Shown one piece after another: positions 27,234 through 35,749 of a stretch of 64,000 nt of DNA. Origin of the DNA: Mycobacterium sp. Marseille-P9652 (GTDB lineage Bacteria > Actinomycetota > Actinomycetes > Mycobacteriales > Mycobacteriaceae); assembly GCF_902652685.1 (NCBI RefSeq), contig NZ_CACRUY010000023.1, positions 1-64,000 on the forward strand. Direction: 5' to 3'. A model generated the notes under the pieces. The model saw only the letters and a program-made list of their open reading frames with translations. It made no database searches and was not told where the DNA came from. The stretch's first letter is position 1, and each line of letters begins with the position of its first letter. Position numbers and translations under genes: made by a program.

Positions 27234-27591
27234 CCGGCGGCGAATGTAGCGCGCCGGACACCGTTTGGGGGCGGCGGACACCGCCCGCGGAGGGCCAAAT
27301 TCTCCTGATGCGCCTCGGCCTCGGCTGGCCTACGATGCGCGCTCCGCACCCGATTCGGCGCTTGGCGGGCCGATCTCAGATGACAGAACTATGTCACCCG
27401 GCAGGACATCGTTAAAACTGCTAGCACCTTCGTTAAGAAGCCGTAAACGGCCGTCACGCTGGCCTTTTCCGTCGGGACTGTGGAGTCGTGGCTGGTTAGC
27501 CTTAGCGCCAACGCACAGGGGCCGTTAAGTCAACAGACAGAGTCTGTTCACCGCAGGTGGACGGACATTTCCCGATCACTAGGAGCAGTAG
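27234..27591 (+). promoter_or_regulatory. Upstream region of the PE8-PPE15-esx operon with an OmpR-type direct repeat
   Basis: 358 bp without a gene. At 27432-27448 lies gttaagaagccgtaaac, two half-sites spaced 11 bp start to start, matching the repeats in front of kdp (33741 and 33773). A related gttaaaac occurs at 27411. The PE start follows AGGAG six bases away. The spacing is typical of OmpR/PhoB-family regulators. Confidence 0.5.
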
Positions 27592-28440
27592 ATGTCATTT
27601 CTGACAGCAATACCTGAAGAGTTGCTCGCCGCGGCGCAGCAGCTGGAGGGAATCGGCAACTCGCTGACGGCGCAGAACGCGGGCATCGCCGCACCCACGA
27701 CGGCCGTCGCCCCGGCGGCGTCGGATCAGGTGTCCGCGTTGCAGGCGGCCATCTTCTCGACCTACGGGACGATGTACCAGCAGATCGCCGCGGAGGCGCA
27801 GGCCATCCAGCAGCAGTTCGTCAGCACCCTGGGGCTCAGCTCCGGCACCTACGCGCAGACGGAGGCGGCCAACGTGGCCGCCGCCACCCCGACGGACCTC
27901 GTCAACCAGTTCAGCACGCTGTTCGGTGGCCCGCTGGGCAGCACCAACGGCCTGCCGACAAGCCTCTCGAGCAACAGCGCCAACTTCCTCAACATCGGCG
28001 TCGGCAACTACGCATCCGCCTGCTCGGACCTCCTCGGCATGGCAGGCGGCGGTCTGCTCCCCGCCGCCTCCGGTGACGCCGCAGATGCCGCGGGTGACGC
28101 GGCCGGGGCCGCCGGCGCGGCGGCCGCCGTGAGCGTGACGACCCCCGCCGGGACCGGCATGGGCGGCATGGCCGCCGCACCGATGGCGGGCATGGGCCAG
28201 GCGACGATGGTCGGCAGGCTGTCGACGCCGCCGAGCTGGGCCGGGACGCTCACCTCGAGCGTCAGCCCCGCCACCGCGGCCCAGACGGTCGGCTGGACCG
28301 CCGCCGCGCCGCAGGCCGGCACGGGAACGATCGTGCCCGGCATGCCCGGAATGGGTGCCGGCGCACGCAACAGCGCCGGATTCGGTGCGCCGCGCTACGG
28401 CGTCAAGCCGATCGTCATGCCGAAGCCGAAGGCCGTCTAG
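27592..28440 (+). CDS. PE family protein (PE8-like)
   Basis: 282 aa. Residues 1-100 are the PE helical hairpin (MSFLTAIPEELLAAAQQLEG ... YQQIAAEAQAIQQQFV). The remainder is Ala/Gly-rich and contains MVGRLSTPPSWAGTL, which mimics the SVP motif of PPE-SVP proteins. It ends in a PRYGVKPIVMPKP tail shared with the next gene. PE proteins pair with PPE proteins and are exported by type VII (ESX) systems. It is first in the order PE, PPE, Esx, Esx, as in Rv1040c-Rv1037c. Confidence 0.9.
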   Translation: MSFLTAIPEELLAAAQQLEGIGNSLTAQNAGIAAPTTAVAPAASDQVSALQAAIFSTYGTMYQQIAAEAQAIQQQFVSTLGLSSGTYAQTEAANVAAATPTDLVNQFSTLFGGPLGSTNGLPTSLSSNSANFLNIGVGNYASACSDLLGMAGGGLLPAASGDAADAAGDAAGAAGAAAAVSVTTPAGTGMGGMAAAPMAGMGQATMVGRLSTPPSWAGTLTSSVSPATAAQTVGWTAAAPQAGTGTIVPGMPGMGAGARNSAGFGAPRYGVKPIVMPKPKAV

Positions 28441-28500
28441 GCAGCCGGGGCCACGTAGGTAAAGCAAGAAGCGGAATCGGACGAAAAGGACTCAACAGCA

Positions 28501-29706
28501 ATGGTTTTGGATTTTGCGGCTCTACCACCCGAGATCAACTCGGCACTCATGTACGCCGGCGCCGGTGCGGGACCGCTGATGGCGGCGGCGACGGCCTGGA
28601 ACAACCTGGCCGCCGAGCTGAGCACCACGGCGACGTCGTGGGAGTCGATCATCGGCACCCTGACCGGCGAGCAGTGGACGGGCGCGGGTTCGGCCGCTGC
28701 CGCGGCCGCGGCCCAGCCCTACGTCGAATGGCTGACCACCACCTCCGCGGCGGCCGAGCAGGCCGGCGCCCAGGCGGCGGCCTCGGCGGCCGCCTACGAG
28801 GCGGCGTTCACCGGAACGGTGCCCCCGCCGGTCATCGCGGCCAACAGGTCCCTGCTGGCCGCGCTCGTCGCGACGAACTTCCTGGGCATCAACACCCCGG
28901 CGATCATGGCCACCGAGGCACAGTACGTCGAGATGTGGGTCCAGGACGCCATCACGATGTACACCTACGCGGCCGCCTCGGCGGCCTCCGGGGTGCTGCA
29001 GCCGTTGACGCCGGCCGCGCCGACCGCCAGCCCGGCCGCGGCCGGCACCCAGGGCGCCGCGGTCTCGGCGGCGTACGCCAACGCGGCGGCCGCGCCGGCG
29101 GCGTCGGGCCTGCAGGGCATCATCGACAACTTCACGTCGCTGCTCAACGGCGGCTACATCGGCCAGGGCGTCCAGGCCGTGATCGACGCGCTCGGCCTGA
29201 CGCCGATCGAGAACGCCCTCGACGGGGCGCTCGGCACCCCGGCGATCTTCAACGCGCTGAACGGGGCGGTCAACACTTCGGCGTGGTTCGTCATGAACAC
29301 GATCCCGACGGCCGTCTCGCTGGGTCACACGCTGGCCGCCGCCACCCCGGCGTCGGTCGCGACGGCGGACTCGGTCACGCCGCTGGCGGGCGGTGCGGTC
29401 ATCGGCGAAGGCGCCCTGGTGAACTCCGTGGGCGGGGCAGGGGCCGCGGGTGCGATGGGCGAAGCGTCCATGGTCGGCAGCCTCTCGGTCCCGGCCGGCT
29501 GGTCGTCGGCCGCCCCCGCGACGCTGGCTTCGTCGACCGCTCCGCTGGAGGGTTCGGGCTGGACCACCGCCGCCGAGGCCGAGCCGGTCACGGCCATGCC
29601 GGGCATGCCGGGCATGGCGGGCGCCGCCAAGGGCGCCGGCGCCTACGCGGCCGGACCGCGGTACGGCTTCAAGCCCACCGTCATGCCCAAGCAGGTCGTC
29701 GTCTGA
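28501..29706 (+). CDS. PPE family protein, SVP subgroup (PPE15-like)
   Basis: 401 aa. The PPE domain starts [20 protein letters not shown] and has the WxG turn at GEQWTGAGS near residue 60. The SVP signature [11 protein letters not shown] is near residue 325, and the C-terminal tail [13 protein letters not shown] resembles the upstream PE protein. It would form an exported heterodimer with that PE. Shine-Dalgarno AAAAGGA precedes the ATG. It is part of the four-gene ESX-substrate operon. Confidence 0.92.
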   Translation: MVLDFAALPPEINSALMYAGAGAGPLMAAATAWNNLAAELSTTATSWESIIGTLTGEQWTGAGSAAAAAAAQPYVEWLTTTSAAAEQAGAQAAASAAAYEAAFTGTVPPPVIAANRSLLAALVATNFLGINTPAIMATEAQYVEMWVQDAITMYTYAAASAASGVLQPLTPAAPTASPAAAGTQGAAVSAAYANAAAAPAASGLQGIIDNFTSLLNGGYIGQGVQAVIDALGLTPIENALDGALGTPAIFNALNGAVNTSAWFVMNTIPTAVSLGHTLAAATPASVATADSVTPLAGGAVIGEGALVNSVGGAGAAGAMGEASMVGSLSVPAGWSSAAPATLASSTAPLEGSGWTTAAEAEPVTAMPGMPGMAGAAKGAGAYAAGPRYGFKPTVMPKQVVV

Positions 29707-29841
29707 AACGGGAAAAACAAGGGAGGATATGTCACCCATTTGGGGCGAGCAATTAACCGGTAAGCCGTAATCTATCCGTCATGCGGCCACCGGCCGCATC
29801 GAGAACAACTACAGACTTCCAAAACAAAGGAGAAAGGCAAC

Positions 29842-30138
29842 ATGGCTACACGTTTTATGACCGACCCGCACTCGATGCGGGCGATGGCGGGCCGCTTCGA
29901 GGTCCACGCCCAGACCGTTGAGGACGAGGCCCGCAAGATGTGGGCGTCGTCGATGAACATCGCCGGTGCCGGCTGGAGCGGCCAGGCCCAGGCGACCTCC
30001 TACGACACGATGGGGCAGGTCAACCAGGCCTTCCGCAACATCGTCAACATGCTGCACGGGGTGCGCGACGGCCTGATCCGCGACGCCAACAACTACGAGC
30101 AGCAAGAGCAGGCTTCGCAGCAGATCCTCGGCAGCTAG
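29842..30138 (+). CDS. WXG100 protein, EsxJ/K/M/P/W subfamily
   Basis: 98 aa. Contains [19 protein letters not shown], the WSG turn in GAGWSGQAQ, and C-terminal [15 protein letters not shown]; these match the EsxJ (QILSS) subfamily almost completely. It forms a helical-hairpin dimer with the following Esx protein and is secreted by ESX-5-type machinery, as known for the family. Strong ribosome site AAAGGAGAAAGG. It ends in QQILGS where M. tuberculosis members end in QQILSS. Confidence 0.93.
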   Translation: MATRFMTDPHSMRAMAGRFEVHAQTVEDEARKMWASSMNIAGAGWSGQAQATSYDTMGQVNQAFRNIVNMLHGVRDGLIRDANNYEQQEQASQQILGS

Positions 30139-30186
30139 TCGCCGGCCAACTTTCCCAGACATTCAAACTTTGAGAGGACGTAAACC

Positions 30187-30471
30187 ATGACGATTAACTA
30201 CCAGTTCGGCGACGTCGACGCCCACGGCGCGACGATTCGCGCCCAGGCCGCCTCGTTGGAGGCCGAGCACCAGGCCATCGTTCGCGATGTGCTGGCTGCC
30301 GGTGACTTCTGGGGTGGCGCCGGTTCGGTGGCTTGCCAGGAGTTCATCACCCAGCTGGGTCGCAACTTCCAGGTGATCTACGAGCAGGCCAACGCTCACG
30401 GCCAGAAGGTGCAGACGGCCGGCAGCAACATGTCGAGCACCGACAGCGCCGTCGGGTCCAGCTGGGCCTGA
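30187..30471 (+). CDS. WXG100 protein, EsxI/L/N/O/V (Mtb9.9) subfamily
   Basis: 94 aa, starting MTINYQFGDVDAHGATIRAQ, with the FWGG turn in GDFWGGAGSVA and ending SSTDSAVGSSWA. It is nearly identical in pattern to M. tuberculosis EsxI/EsxN. It is the partner of the Esx protein 48 bp upstream. A long palindromic terminator follows directly. Confidence 0.94.
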   Translation: MTINYQFGDVDAHGATIRAQAASLEAEHQAIVRDVLAAGDFWGGAGSVACQEFITQLGRNFQVIYEQANAHGQKVQTAGSNMSSTDSAVGSSWA

Positions 30472-30488
30472 CACCCGCTTCGCCAAAG

Positions 30489-30528
30489 CCGGGGCCGCAC
30501 ACCGATCGGTGTGCGGCCCCGGTCTTTT
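30489..30528 (+). terminator. Intrinsic terminator closing the PE-PPE-esx operon
   Basis: A perfect 34-base palindrome (30489-30522, half-site ccggggccgcacaccga) is followed by tctttt. It lies 18 bp after the last stop. Strong rho-independent hairpins are rare in mycobacteria. Confidence 0.85.
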
Positions 30529-30701
30529 GCGTGGTCTATCACACGCGCCTTCCCGCGAGCGTGCGTGTTTGCACGGCGACGCGCCGTACCCGGCGTACAT
30601 CTGCGCACCTTCGCGCTGGCCAGACGAACCGGCGGCCCAACATTTGAGACCTCTATGAGCCTCGTGACAATCGCCTATGCGGTTCGGGAGAATTCAGGAA
30701 C

Positions 30702-31475
30702 ATGACTGTCATGTCGGGATATGCGGGTAGCCAGCGGCCACGGCAAGCGATTCTCGGGCAGCTGCCGCGCATTTATCGCGCCGACGGATCACCGATCCGC
30801 GTGCTGCTGGTGGACGACGAGCCTGCGCTGACCAACCTCGTGAAGATGGCGCTGCACTACGAGGGCTGGGTCGTCGACATCGCCCACAACGGGCGCGAGG
30901 CGCTCGCCAAGTTCGACAAGGGCGCCCCCGACGTGCTCGTCCTCGACATCATGCTGCCCGACGTCGACGGGCTGCGGATCCTCGAGCGGGTGAGGGCAGC
31001 GGAGTCATACACCCCCACGATGTTCCTGACGGCGCGCGACTCGGTGATGGACCGGGTGACCGGGCTGACCGCGGGCGCCGACGACTACATGACGAAGCCG
31101 TTCAGCCTCGAGGAACTGGTCGCCCGGCTCCGCGGGCTGCTCCGCCGTTCCGGCCAGCAGAGCCCCCCGTCCGCCGAGACGCTCAAGGTTGGCGACCTGC
31201 GACTCGACACCGCCAGCCGCGACGTGACCCGCGGGGGCACGCCGATATCGTTGTCGTCGACCGAGTTCGAGCTGCTTCGCTTCCTCATGCGCAATCCCCG
31301 CCGCGCCCTGAGCCGGGCCGAGATCCTCGATCGGGTCTGGAACTACGACTTCGCCGGGCGGACGAGCATCGTGGACCTGTACATCTCCTACCTGCGAAAG
31401 AAGATTGACTCCGGGCGTGAGCCGATGATCCACACCGTGCGCGGTGTCGGGTACATGCTGCGCCCGCCGGAATGA
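30702..31475 (+). CDS. trcR: Response regulator TrcR
   Basis: 257 aa, OmpR class. The receiver domain has VLLVDDEPALT and the phospho-acceptor Asp82 in VLVLDIMLPDVDG, with TAGADDYMTKPF. The DNA-binding winged helix has LSRAEILDRVWNYDFAGRTS and VDLYISYLRKKIDS. Length 257 and Asp82 coincide with M. tuberculosis TrcR. The upstream 160 bp contain TTGAGA (30644) and GACAAT (30666) as a weak promoter candidate. It is followed by trcS after 7 bp. Confidence 0.93.
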   Translation: MTVMSGYAGSQRPRQAILGQLPRIYRADGSPIRVLLVDDEPALTNLVKMALHYEGWVVDIAHNGREALAKFDKGAPDVLVLDIMLPDVDGLRILERVRAAESYTPTMFLTARDSVMDRVTGLTAGADDYMTKPFSLEELVARLRGLLRRSGQQSPPSAETLKVGDLRLDTASRDVTRGGTPISLSSTEFELLRFLMRNPRRALSRAEILDRVWNYDFAGRTSIVDLYISYLRKKIDSGREPMIHTVRGVGYMLRPPE

Positions 31476-31482
31476 CGCCGGA

Positions 31483-33006
31483 ATGACCTCAGAGGCACCC
31501 GCGCCCTCCCGGGACCGTCCAAGGTGGTTGCCGCATTCGCTGCGCCGCCAGGTGCTGTTGGGCGTGCTGGCGGTCGTGAGCGTGGTGCTGGTGACCGTCG
31601 GGTTCGTCTCCGTGCTCAGCCTGCGTGGCTACGTCACGGCGATGAGCGACACCGATGTCGCGGACTCCCTTGACGCACTGAGCAATTCGTACAGCCGCTA
31701 CCGCAACGGCCAGCACACCTCGGCACACCCCGGCACGCCACCGATCGCCCAGGCGATGCTGGAGTTCACCGGGCAGACGCCCGGCAACATGATCGCCATC
31801 CTGCACGACGGCGTGGTCATCGGTTCGGCGGTGTTCTCCGAAGACCAGCCCAAACCCGCACCGCCCGACGTCGTCCGCGCCATCCAGGCCCAGACCTGGA
31901 CCGACGGGCCGCCGCGGACCGAGCGGCTCGGCAGTCTCGGTTCCTACCGCGTCGACAGCCGCGTCGAAGGCGGCGACCTGCTGGTCGTCGGGGTGTCGCT
32001 CAGCCTCGCCGACCGGATCATCGTCCGCAAGCAGATCACCACGACGGTTCTCACGGCGGCGGCGCTGGTGATCACGGCCGGGCTGACCGGCTGGGTGGTG
32101 GGCTACACCCTTCGCCCGCTGCGCCGGCTGGCGACGGTCGCGGCCGAGGTCGCCGCGATGCCGCTCACCGACGGCGACCACCGGATCAGTGTCCGGGTGC
32201 GGCCGCAGGACACCGACCCGGACAACGAGGTGGGGATCGTCGGGCACACCCTGAACCGGTTGCTGGACAACGTCGACAGCGCCCTGGCGCATCGCGCCGA
32301 ATCCGACCTGCGGATGCGGCAGTTCATCACCGACGCCAGCCACGAACTCCGCACCCCGCTCGCCTCGATCCAGGGCTACGCCGAGCTCACCCGCCAGGAC
32401 AGCGAGTCGTTACCGCCGACCACCGAATATGCCCTCGCCAGAATCGAATCCGAGGCCCGTCGAATGGCGTTGCTGGTCGACGAACTGCTCCTGTTGTCGC
32501 GGCTCGGCGAGGGCCAGGACCTGCAGACCGAGGACGTCGACCTGACCGACGTCGTCATCGACGCTGTCAACGACGCGGCCGTCGCTGCGCCGACGCATCA
32601 CTGGGTCAAGGACCTTCCGGACGGCCCCGTCTGGGTGCGCGGCGACAACGCCCGGCTGCATCAGCTGGTCACCAATCTGCTGAGCAACGCCCGGCTGCAC
32701 ACGCCGCCCGGGGTGACCGTCACGACGGGGGTCGCCTGCCGTCGCAACGGCACCGACGCGCCGTACGCGGAGTTGACCGTCGCGGACGACGGGCCCGGGA
32801 TCGATGCCGACCTACTCCCCCGCCTGTTCGAGCGATTCGTGCGCGCGGACGCGTCGCGGTCCAACGGCTCGGGCATCGGGCTCGGACTGGCCATCGTGAG
32901 CTCGATCGTCAAGGCGCATCATGGCTCGGTCACGGCCGAATCCGGGGGCGGGCGAACCGTTTTCCGGGTGCGGCTGCCGGTGATCGACCGGGCGGGCGCC
33001 AGCTGA
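31483..33006 (+). CDS. trcS: Sensor histidine kinase TrcS
   Basis: 507 aa. Two transmembrane helices (VLLGVLAVVSVVLVTVGFVSVL near 25-46 and VLTAAALVITAGLTGWVVGY near 190-208) flank an extracytoplasmic sensor of about 140 residues. HAMP follows, then the H-box DASHELRTPLASIQG with His287, and the ATP lid with GPGIDADLLPRLFERF and GSGIGLGL. His287 equals the known phosphorylation site of M. tuberculosis TrcS. ATG at 31483 lies 7 bp past the trcR stop. Confidence 0.93.
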   Translation: MTSEAPAPSRDRPRWLPHSLRRQVLLGVLAVVSVVLVTVGFVSVLSLRGYVTAMSDTDVADSLDALSNSYSRYRNGQHTSAHPGTPPIAQAMLEFTGQTPGNMIAILHDGVVIGSAVFSEDQPKPAPPDVVRAIQAQTWTDGPPRTERLGSLGSYRVDSRVEGGDLLVVGVSLSLADRIIVRKQITTTVLTAAALVITAGLTGWVVGYTLRPLRRLATVAAEVAAMPLTDGDHRISVRVRPQDTDPDNEVGIVGHTLNRLLDNVDSALAHRAESDLRMRQFITDASHELRTPLASIQGYAELTRQDSESLPPTTEYALARIESEARRMALLVDELLLLSRLGEGQDLQTEDVDLTDVVIDAVNDAAVAAPTHHWVKDLPDGPVWVRGDNARLHQLVTNLLSNARLHTPPGVTVTTGVACRRNGTDAPYAELTVADDGPGIDADLLPRLFERFVRADASRSNGSGIGLGLAIVSSIVKAHHGSVTAESGGGRTVFRVRLPVIDRAGAS

Positions 33007-33017
33007 GTTGAGGGGCG

Positions 33018-33587
33018 TCAGACGTGCTCGAGCCTTCCGAGACGGTCGTACGCCTCCCACCAGATGGCTTCGCGTTCGACCAGCGACATCGCACCGGCGG
33101 ACACGGCACCGTCGGCGCGGGTCAGCATGCCGGCCACCACCGCCCACTCGGCATGTTTGCGCCTCTCCCCCGGTTCGGCGTTGCCGGGGAGGAGGATCGC
33201 CGACAACGACCTGATACGCACGCGTCCGGGCCCGGCCCGCAGGCAGAGCAGCGCGCCGATACACACGTAGGCGACAACGGCGTATTCCGCAATTGTGCCG
33301 GGCGGGGCCACTTTGTCACCGAGGAGCAGGATCGCCATCAGTCCCAGCGCCGCGCCGGTGGCCGGCCATCCCCGCCAGATCCGCGCCAGCCGTCGATCAG
33401 TTGAACTGATTCCCGGCGGATACACGATCAACTGGTACTGCCGGACCCCGTATCGGCCCACCGTGGCGTCAAACGACCCCCAGGGGTGGGCGCCGTCCAG
33501 AAGCCGCGACCACCACGAGACTGGAGGCGGCACCGTGGGGGCGGGTTGCAGGTCACCCGGGTGGGTATGGTGGGACGTTTTTTCCAT
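33018..33587 (-). CDS. Small membrane protein, DUF6611-like
   Basis: About 189 aa from ATG 33587; a start 72 bp further upstream is possible. The soluble N-part has the conserved-looking segment GSFDATVGRYGVRQYQLIVY. Two hydrophobic helices (ATGAALGLMAILLLG and VVAYVCIGALLCL) follow, then a cytosolic tail. It resembles an uncharacterised actinobacterial family I recall as DUF6611. It converges with trcS (11-bp gap) and diverges from the kdp operon. Confidence 0.65.
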   Translation of the reverse strand: MEKTSHHTHPGDLQPAPTVPPPVSWWSRLLDGAHPWGSFDATVGRYGVRQYQLIVYPPGISSTDRRLARIWRGWPATGAALGLMAILLLGDKVAPPGTIAEYAVVAYVCIGALLCLRAGPGRVRIRSLSAILLPGNAEPGERRKHAEWAVVAGMLTRADGAVSAGAMSLVEREAIWWEAYDRLGRLEHV

Positions 33588-33740
33588 GGCATTCGGTGTA
33601 CGCCAAACCGACGACGTCGGGCGCGTGATAGAACGGCTTCCATACGCGTTGTACGCCAACCTTTACGGATCCTTTTCGCCGACCCACATCCCCGACGGGG
33701 GACGCCTCAAAACACCTGAGTTCGTCGCGCCCACCGGGCC

Positions 33741-33789
33741 GTTAAGAAACCGTCAAGGCGCCCCGCGCCGCCGTTAGGAAACTGTCAAC
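33741..33789 (+). promoter_or_regulatory. Two OmpR-type direct repeats upstream of the kdp operon, candidate KdpE sites
   Basis: gttaagaaaccgtcaag (33741-33757) and gttaggaaactgtcaac (33773-33789) each consist of two half-sites 11 bp apart. The two boxes are 32 bp apart, about three helical turns. They lie 120-170 bp before the first small gene. KdpE, encoded by the last gene of this operon, is an OmpR-family regulator and the obvious ligand; TrcR is the alternative. Confidence 0.6.
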
Positions 33790-33909
33790 CAAAGGCCCTA
33801 CCGACCAAGCGCTGGCTAGCGTCAAGCTGACGATGCCTTTCGAGTACGGCGCTGCCGCCTGCTCGATGAGGCGCTTTCGTATGCGCGTCTCGCGCGGAAC
33901 GGAGACACA

Positions 33910-33993
33910 ATGGGCGTTCTCATCTACGTCCTCCTGACGATCGCGGTGTTCGCCGTTCTCGGGGTGACGCAGAAGCTGGTCGAGCGGCTGTGA
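33910..33993 (+). CDS. 27-aa membrane micropeptide at the head of the kdp operon
   Basis: ATG at 33910 with GGAG six bases upstream. The product is [20 protein letters not shown] followed by QKLVERL: a single hydrophobic helix and a short basic/acidic end. Its TGA overlaps the GTG of kdpF by 3 bases (GTGA), the same coupling used elsewhere in this operon, which argues for translation. It is not KdpF, which follows. It may be a second small subunit or regulator of the potassium pump. Confidence 0.7.
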   Translation: MGVLIYVLLTIAVFAVLGVTQKLVERL

Positions 33994-34079
33994 GCTACGA
34001 AAACGTCATCGGCCTGGCGCTTTCCGTGCTCCTGGCCGTGTATCTCGCTGCCGCACTTCTGTTTCCGGAGCGGTTCTAG
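33990..34079 (+). CDS. kdpF: Potassium-transporting ATPase subunit F
   Basis: 29 aa from GTG: one transmembrane helix ([18 protein letters not shown]) ending in FPERF, the signature ending of KdpF. KdpF stabilises the KdpFABC complex in the membrane. It overlaps the micropeptide gene by 4 bases and kdpA by one base. Confidence 0.9.
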   Translation: MSYENVIGLALSVLLAVYLAAALLFPERF

Positions 34080-35749
34080 TGAGCGCGACGACGGCGGGGG
34101 TCGTCTTCCTCATCGTCCTGGTCGCCGCACTCGTGATCGTCCACGTGCCGCTCGGCGACTACATGTTTCGCGTGTACACCTCGGAGAAAGATCTGTACGC
34201 CGAGCGGCTCGTCTACCGCTTGATCGGCGTGGACTCGCGCGCCGAACAGACGTGGGGCGCCTACGCCCGAAGCGTCTTGGCCTTCTCGTCGGTCAGCATC
34301 CTGTTCCTGTTCGCGTTCCAGCTCGTCCAGGACAAGCTGCCGCTGCATCTGCACGACCCGGCCACGAAGATGACGCCCGGACTCGCGTGGAACACCGCCG
34401 TCAGCTTCGTCACGAACACGAACTGGCAGGCCTATTCCGGCGAGTCCACTCAGGGGCACCTGGTGCAGATGGCCGGCCTGGCGGTGCAGAACTTCGTCTC
34501 GGCCGCCGTCGGCATGGCCGTCGCCATCGCGCTGGTGCGTGGGTTCGCCCGCCAGCGCACGGGCGAGCTCGGCAACTTCTGGGTGGACCTGGTCCGCACG
34601 GTGCTACGCATCCTGCTGCCCATTTCGGTGCTGGGAGCGGTCGTGCTCGTCGCGGGGGGCGTGATCCAGAACTTCCACCTGAACGACCAGGTGGTCACGA
34701 CCCTCGGCGGTGCCCCGCAGACGATCACCGGCGGGCCGGTGGCCAGCCAGGAGGCGATCAAGGAGCTCGGCACGAACGGCGGCGGGTTCTACAACGCGAA
34801 CTCCGCTCACCCGTTTGAGAATCCGACCGCGTGGACCAACTGGCTGGAAGTCTTTCTGCTGCTGGCCATCAGCTTTTCGCTGCCGCGCACGTTCGGGCGC
34901 CTGGTGGGCAGCACCAAGCAGGGCTATGCGATCGCGTCGGTCATGGCGACGCTGTACGCGTTCAGCGTGTCGGTCATGTTCTGGTTCCAGGTGCAGCATC
35001 ACGGCACGGTGCCGGCGTCGGCCGGCGCCGCGATGGAGGGGGTCGAGCAGCGGTTCGGTGTCGCCAACTCGGCGGTGTTCGCGGACTCGACGACGCTGAC
35101 GTCCACCGGTGCGGTCGACTCGTTCCACGACTCGTACACCAGCCTCGGGGGGATGATGACGCTGTTCAACATGCAGCTCGGCGAGGTCGCCCCGGGCGGG
35201 ACGGGCTCCGGGCTCTACGGCATGCTGATCCTGGCGGTCATCACGGTGTTCATCGCGGGCCTGATGGTCGGGCGCACACCGGAATACCTCGGCAAGAAGA
35301 TCAACCCCCGCGAAATCAAGCTCGCGGCAAGCTATTTCCTCGTCACACCGCTGATCGTGCTGGTCGGCACCGCGATCGCGATGGCGCTGCCCGGTGAGCG
35401 CGCCGGCATGCTCAACACCGGCCCCCATGGGTTGTCGGAGGTCCTGTACGCGTTCACCTCCGCGGCCAACAACAACGGCTCGGCGTTCGCCGGCCTCAGC
35501 GTCAACACCAACTGGTACAACACGGCGCTCGGGCTGGCCATGGTGTTCGGCCGATTCCTGCCCATGGTGCTGGTGCTGGCCCTGGCCGGCTCACTGGCCA
35601 AGCAGGGCCAGACACCGGAATCGGCGGGAACCCTGCCCACCCACCGGCCACAGTTCGTCGGAATGGTCGCCGGCGTCACCCTGATCCTGGTTGCCCTCAC
35701 GTTCCTGCCCGCGCTCGCGCTCGGGCCGCTTGCCGAAGGAATCCACTGA
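34079..35749 (+). CDS. kdpA: Potassium-transporting ATPase subunit A
   Basis: 556 aa from GTG overlapping the kdpF stop. It is a polytopic protein of about ten helices, with the K+-channel-like selectivity segments found in KdpA ([46 protein letters not shown]). KdpA takes K+ from outside with high affinity and passes it to KdpB. The stop overlaps kdpB in TGATG. Length is normal. Confidence 0.96.
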   Translation: MSATTAGVVFLIVLVAALVIVHVPLGDYMFRVYTSEKDLYAERLVYRLIGVDSRAEQTWGAYARSVLAFSSVSILFLFAFQLVQDKLPLHLHDPATKMTPGLAWNTAVSFVTNTNWQAYSGESTQGHLVQMAGLAVQNFVSAAVGMAVAIALVRGFARQRTGELGNFWVDLVRTVLRILLPISVLGAVVLVAGGVIQNFHLNDQVVTTLGGAPQTITGGPVASQEAIKELGTNGGGFYNANSAHPFENPTAWTNWLEVFLLLAISFSLPRTFGRLVGSTKQGYAIASVMATLYAFSVSVMFWFQVQHHGTVPASAGAAMEGVEQRFGVANSAVFADSTTLTSTGAVDSFHDSYTSLGGMMTLFNMQLGEVAPGGTGSGLYGMLILAVITVFIAGLMVGRTPEYLGKKINPREIKLAASYFLVTPLIVLVGTAIAMALPGERAGMLNTGPHGLSEVLYAFTSAANNNGSAFAGLSVNTNWYNTALGLAMVFGRFLPMVLVLALAGSLAKQGQTPESAGTLPTHRPQFVGMVAGVTLILVALTFLPALALGPLAEGIH

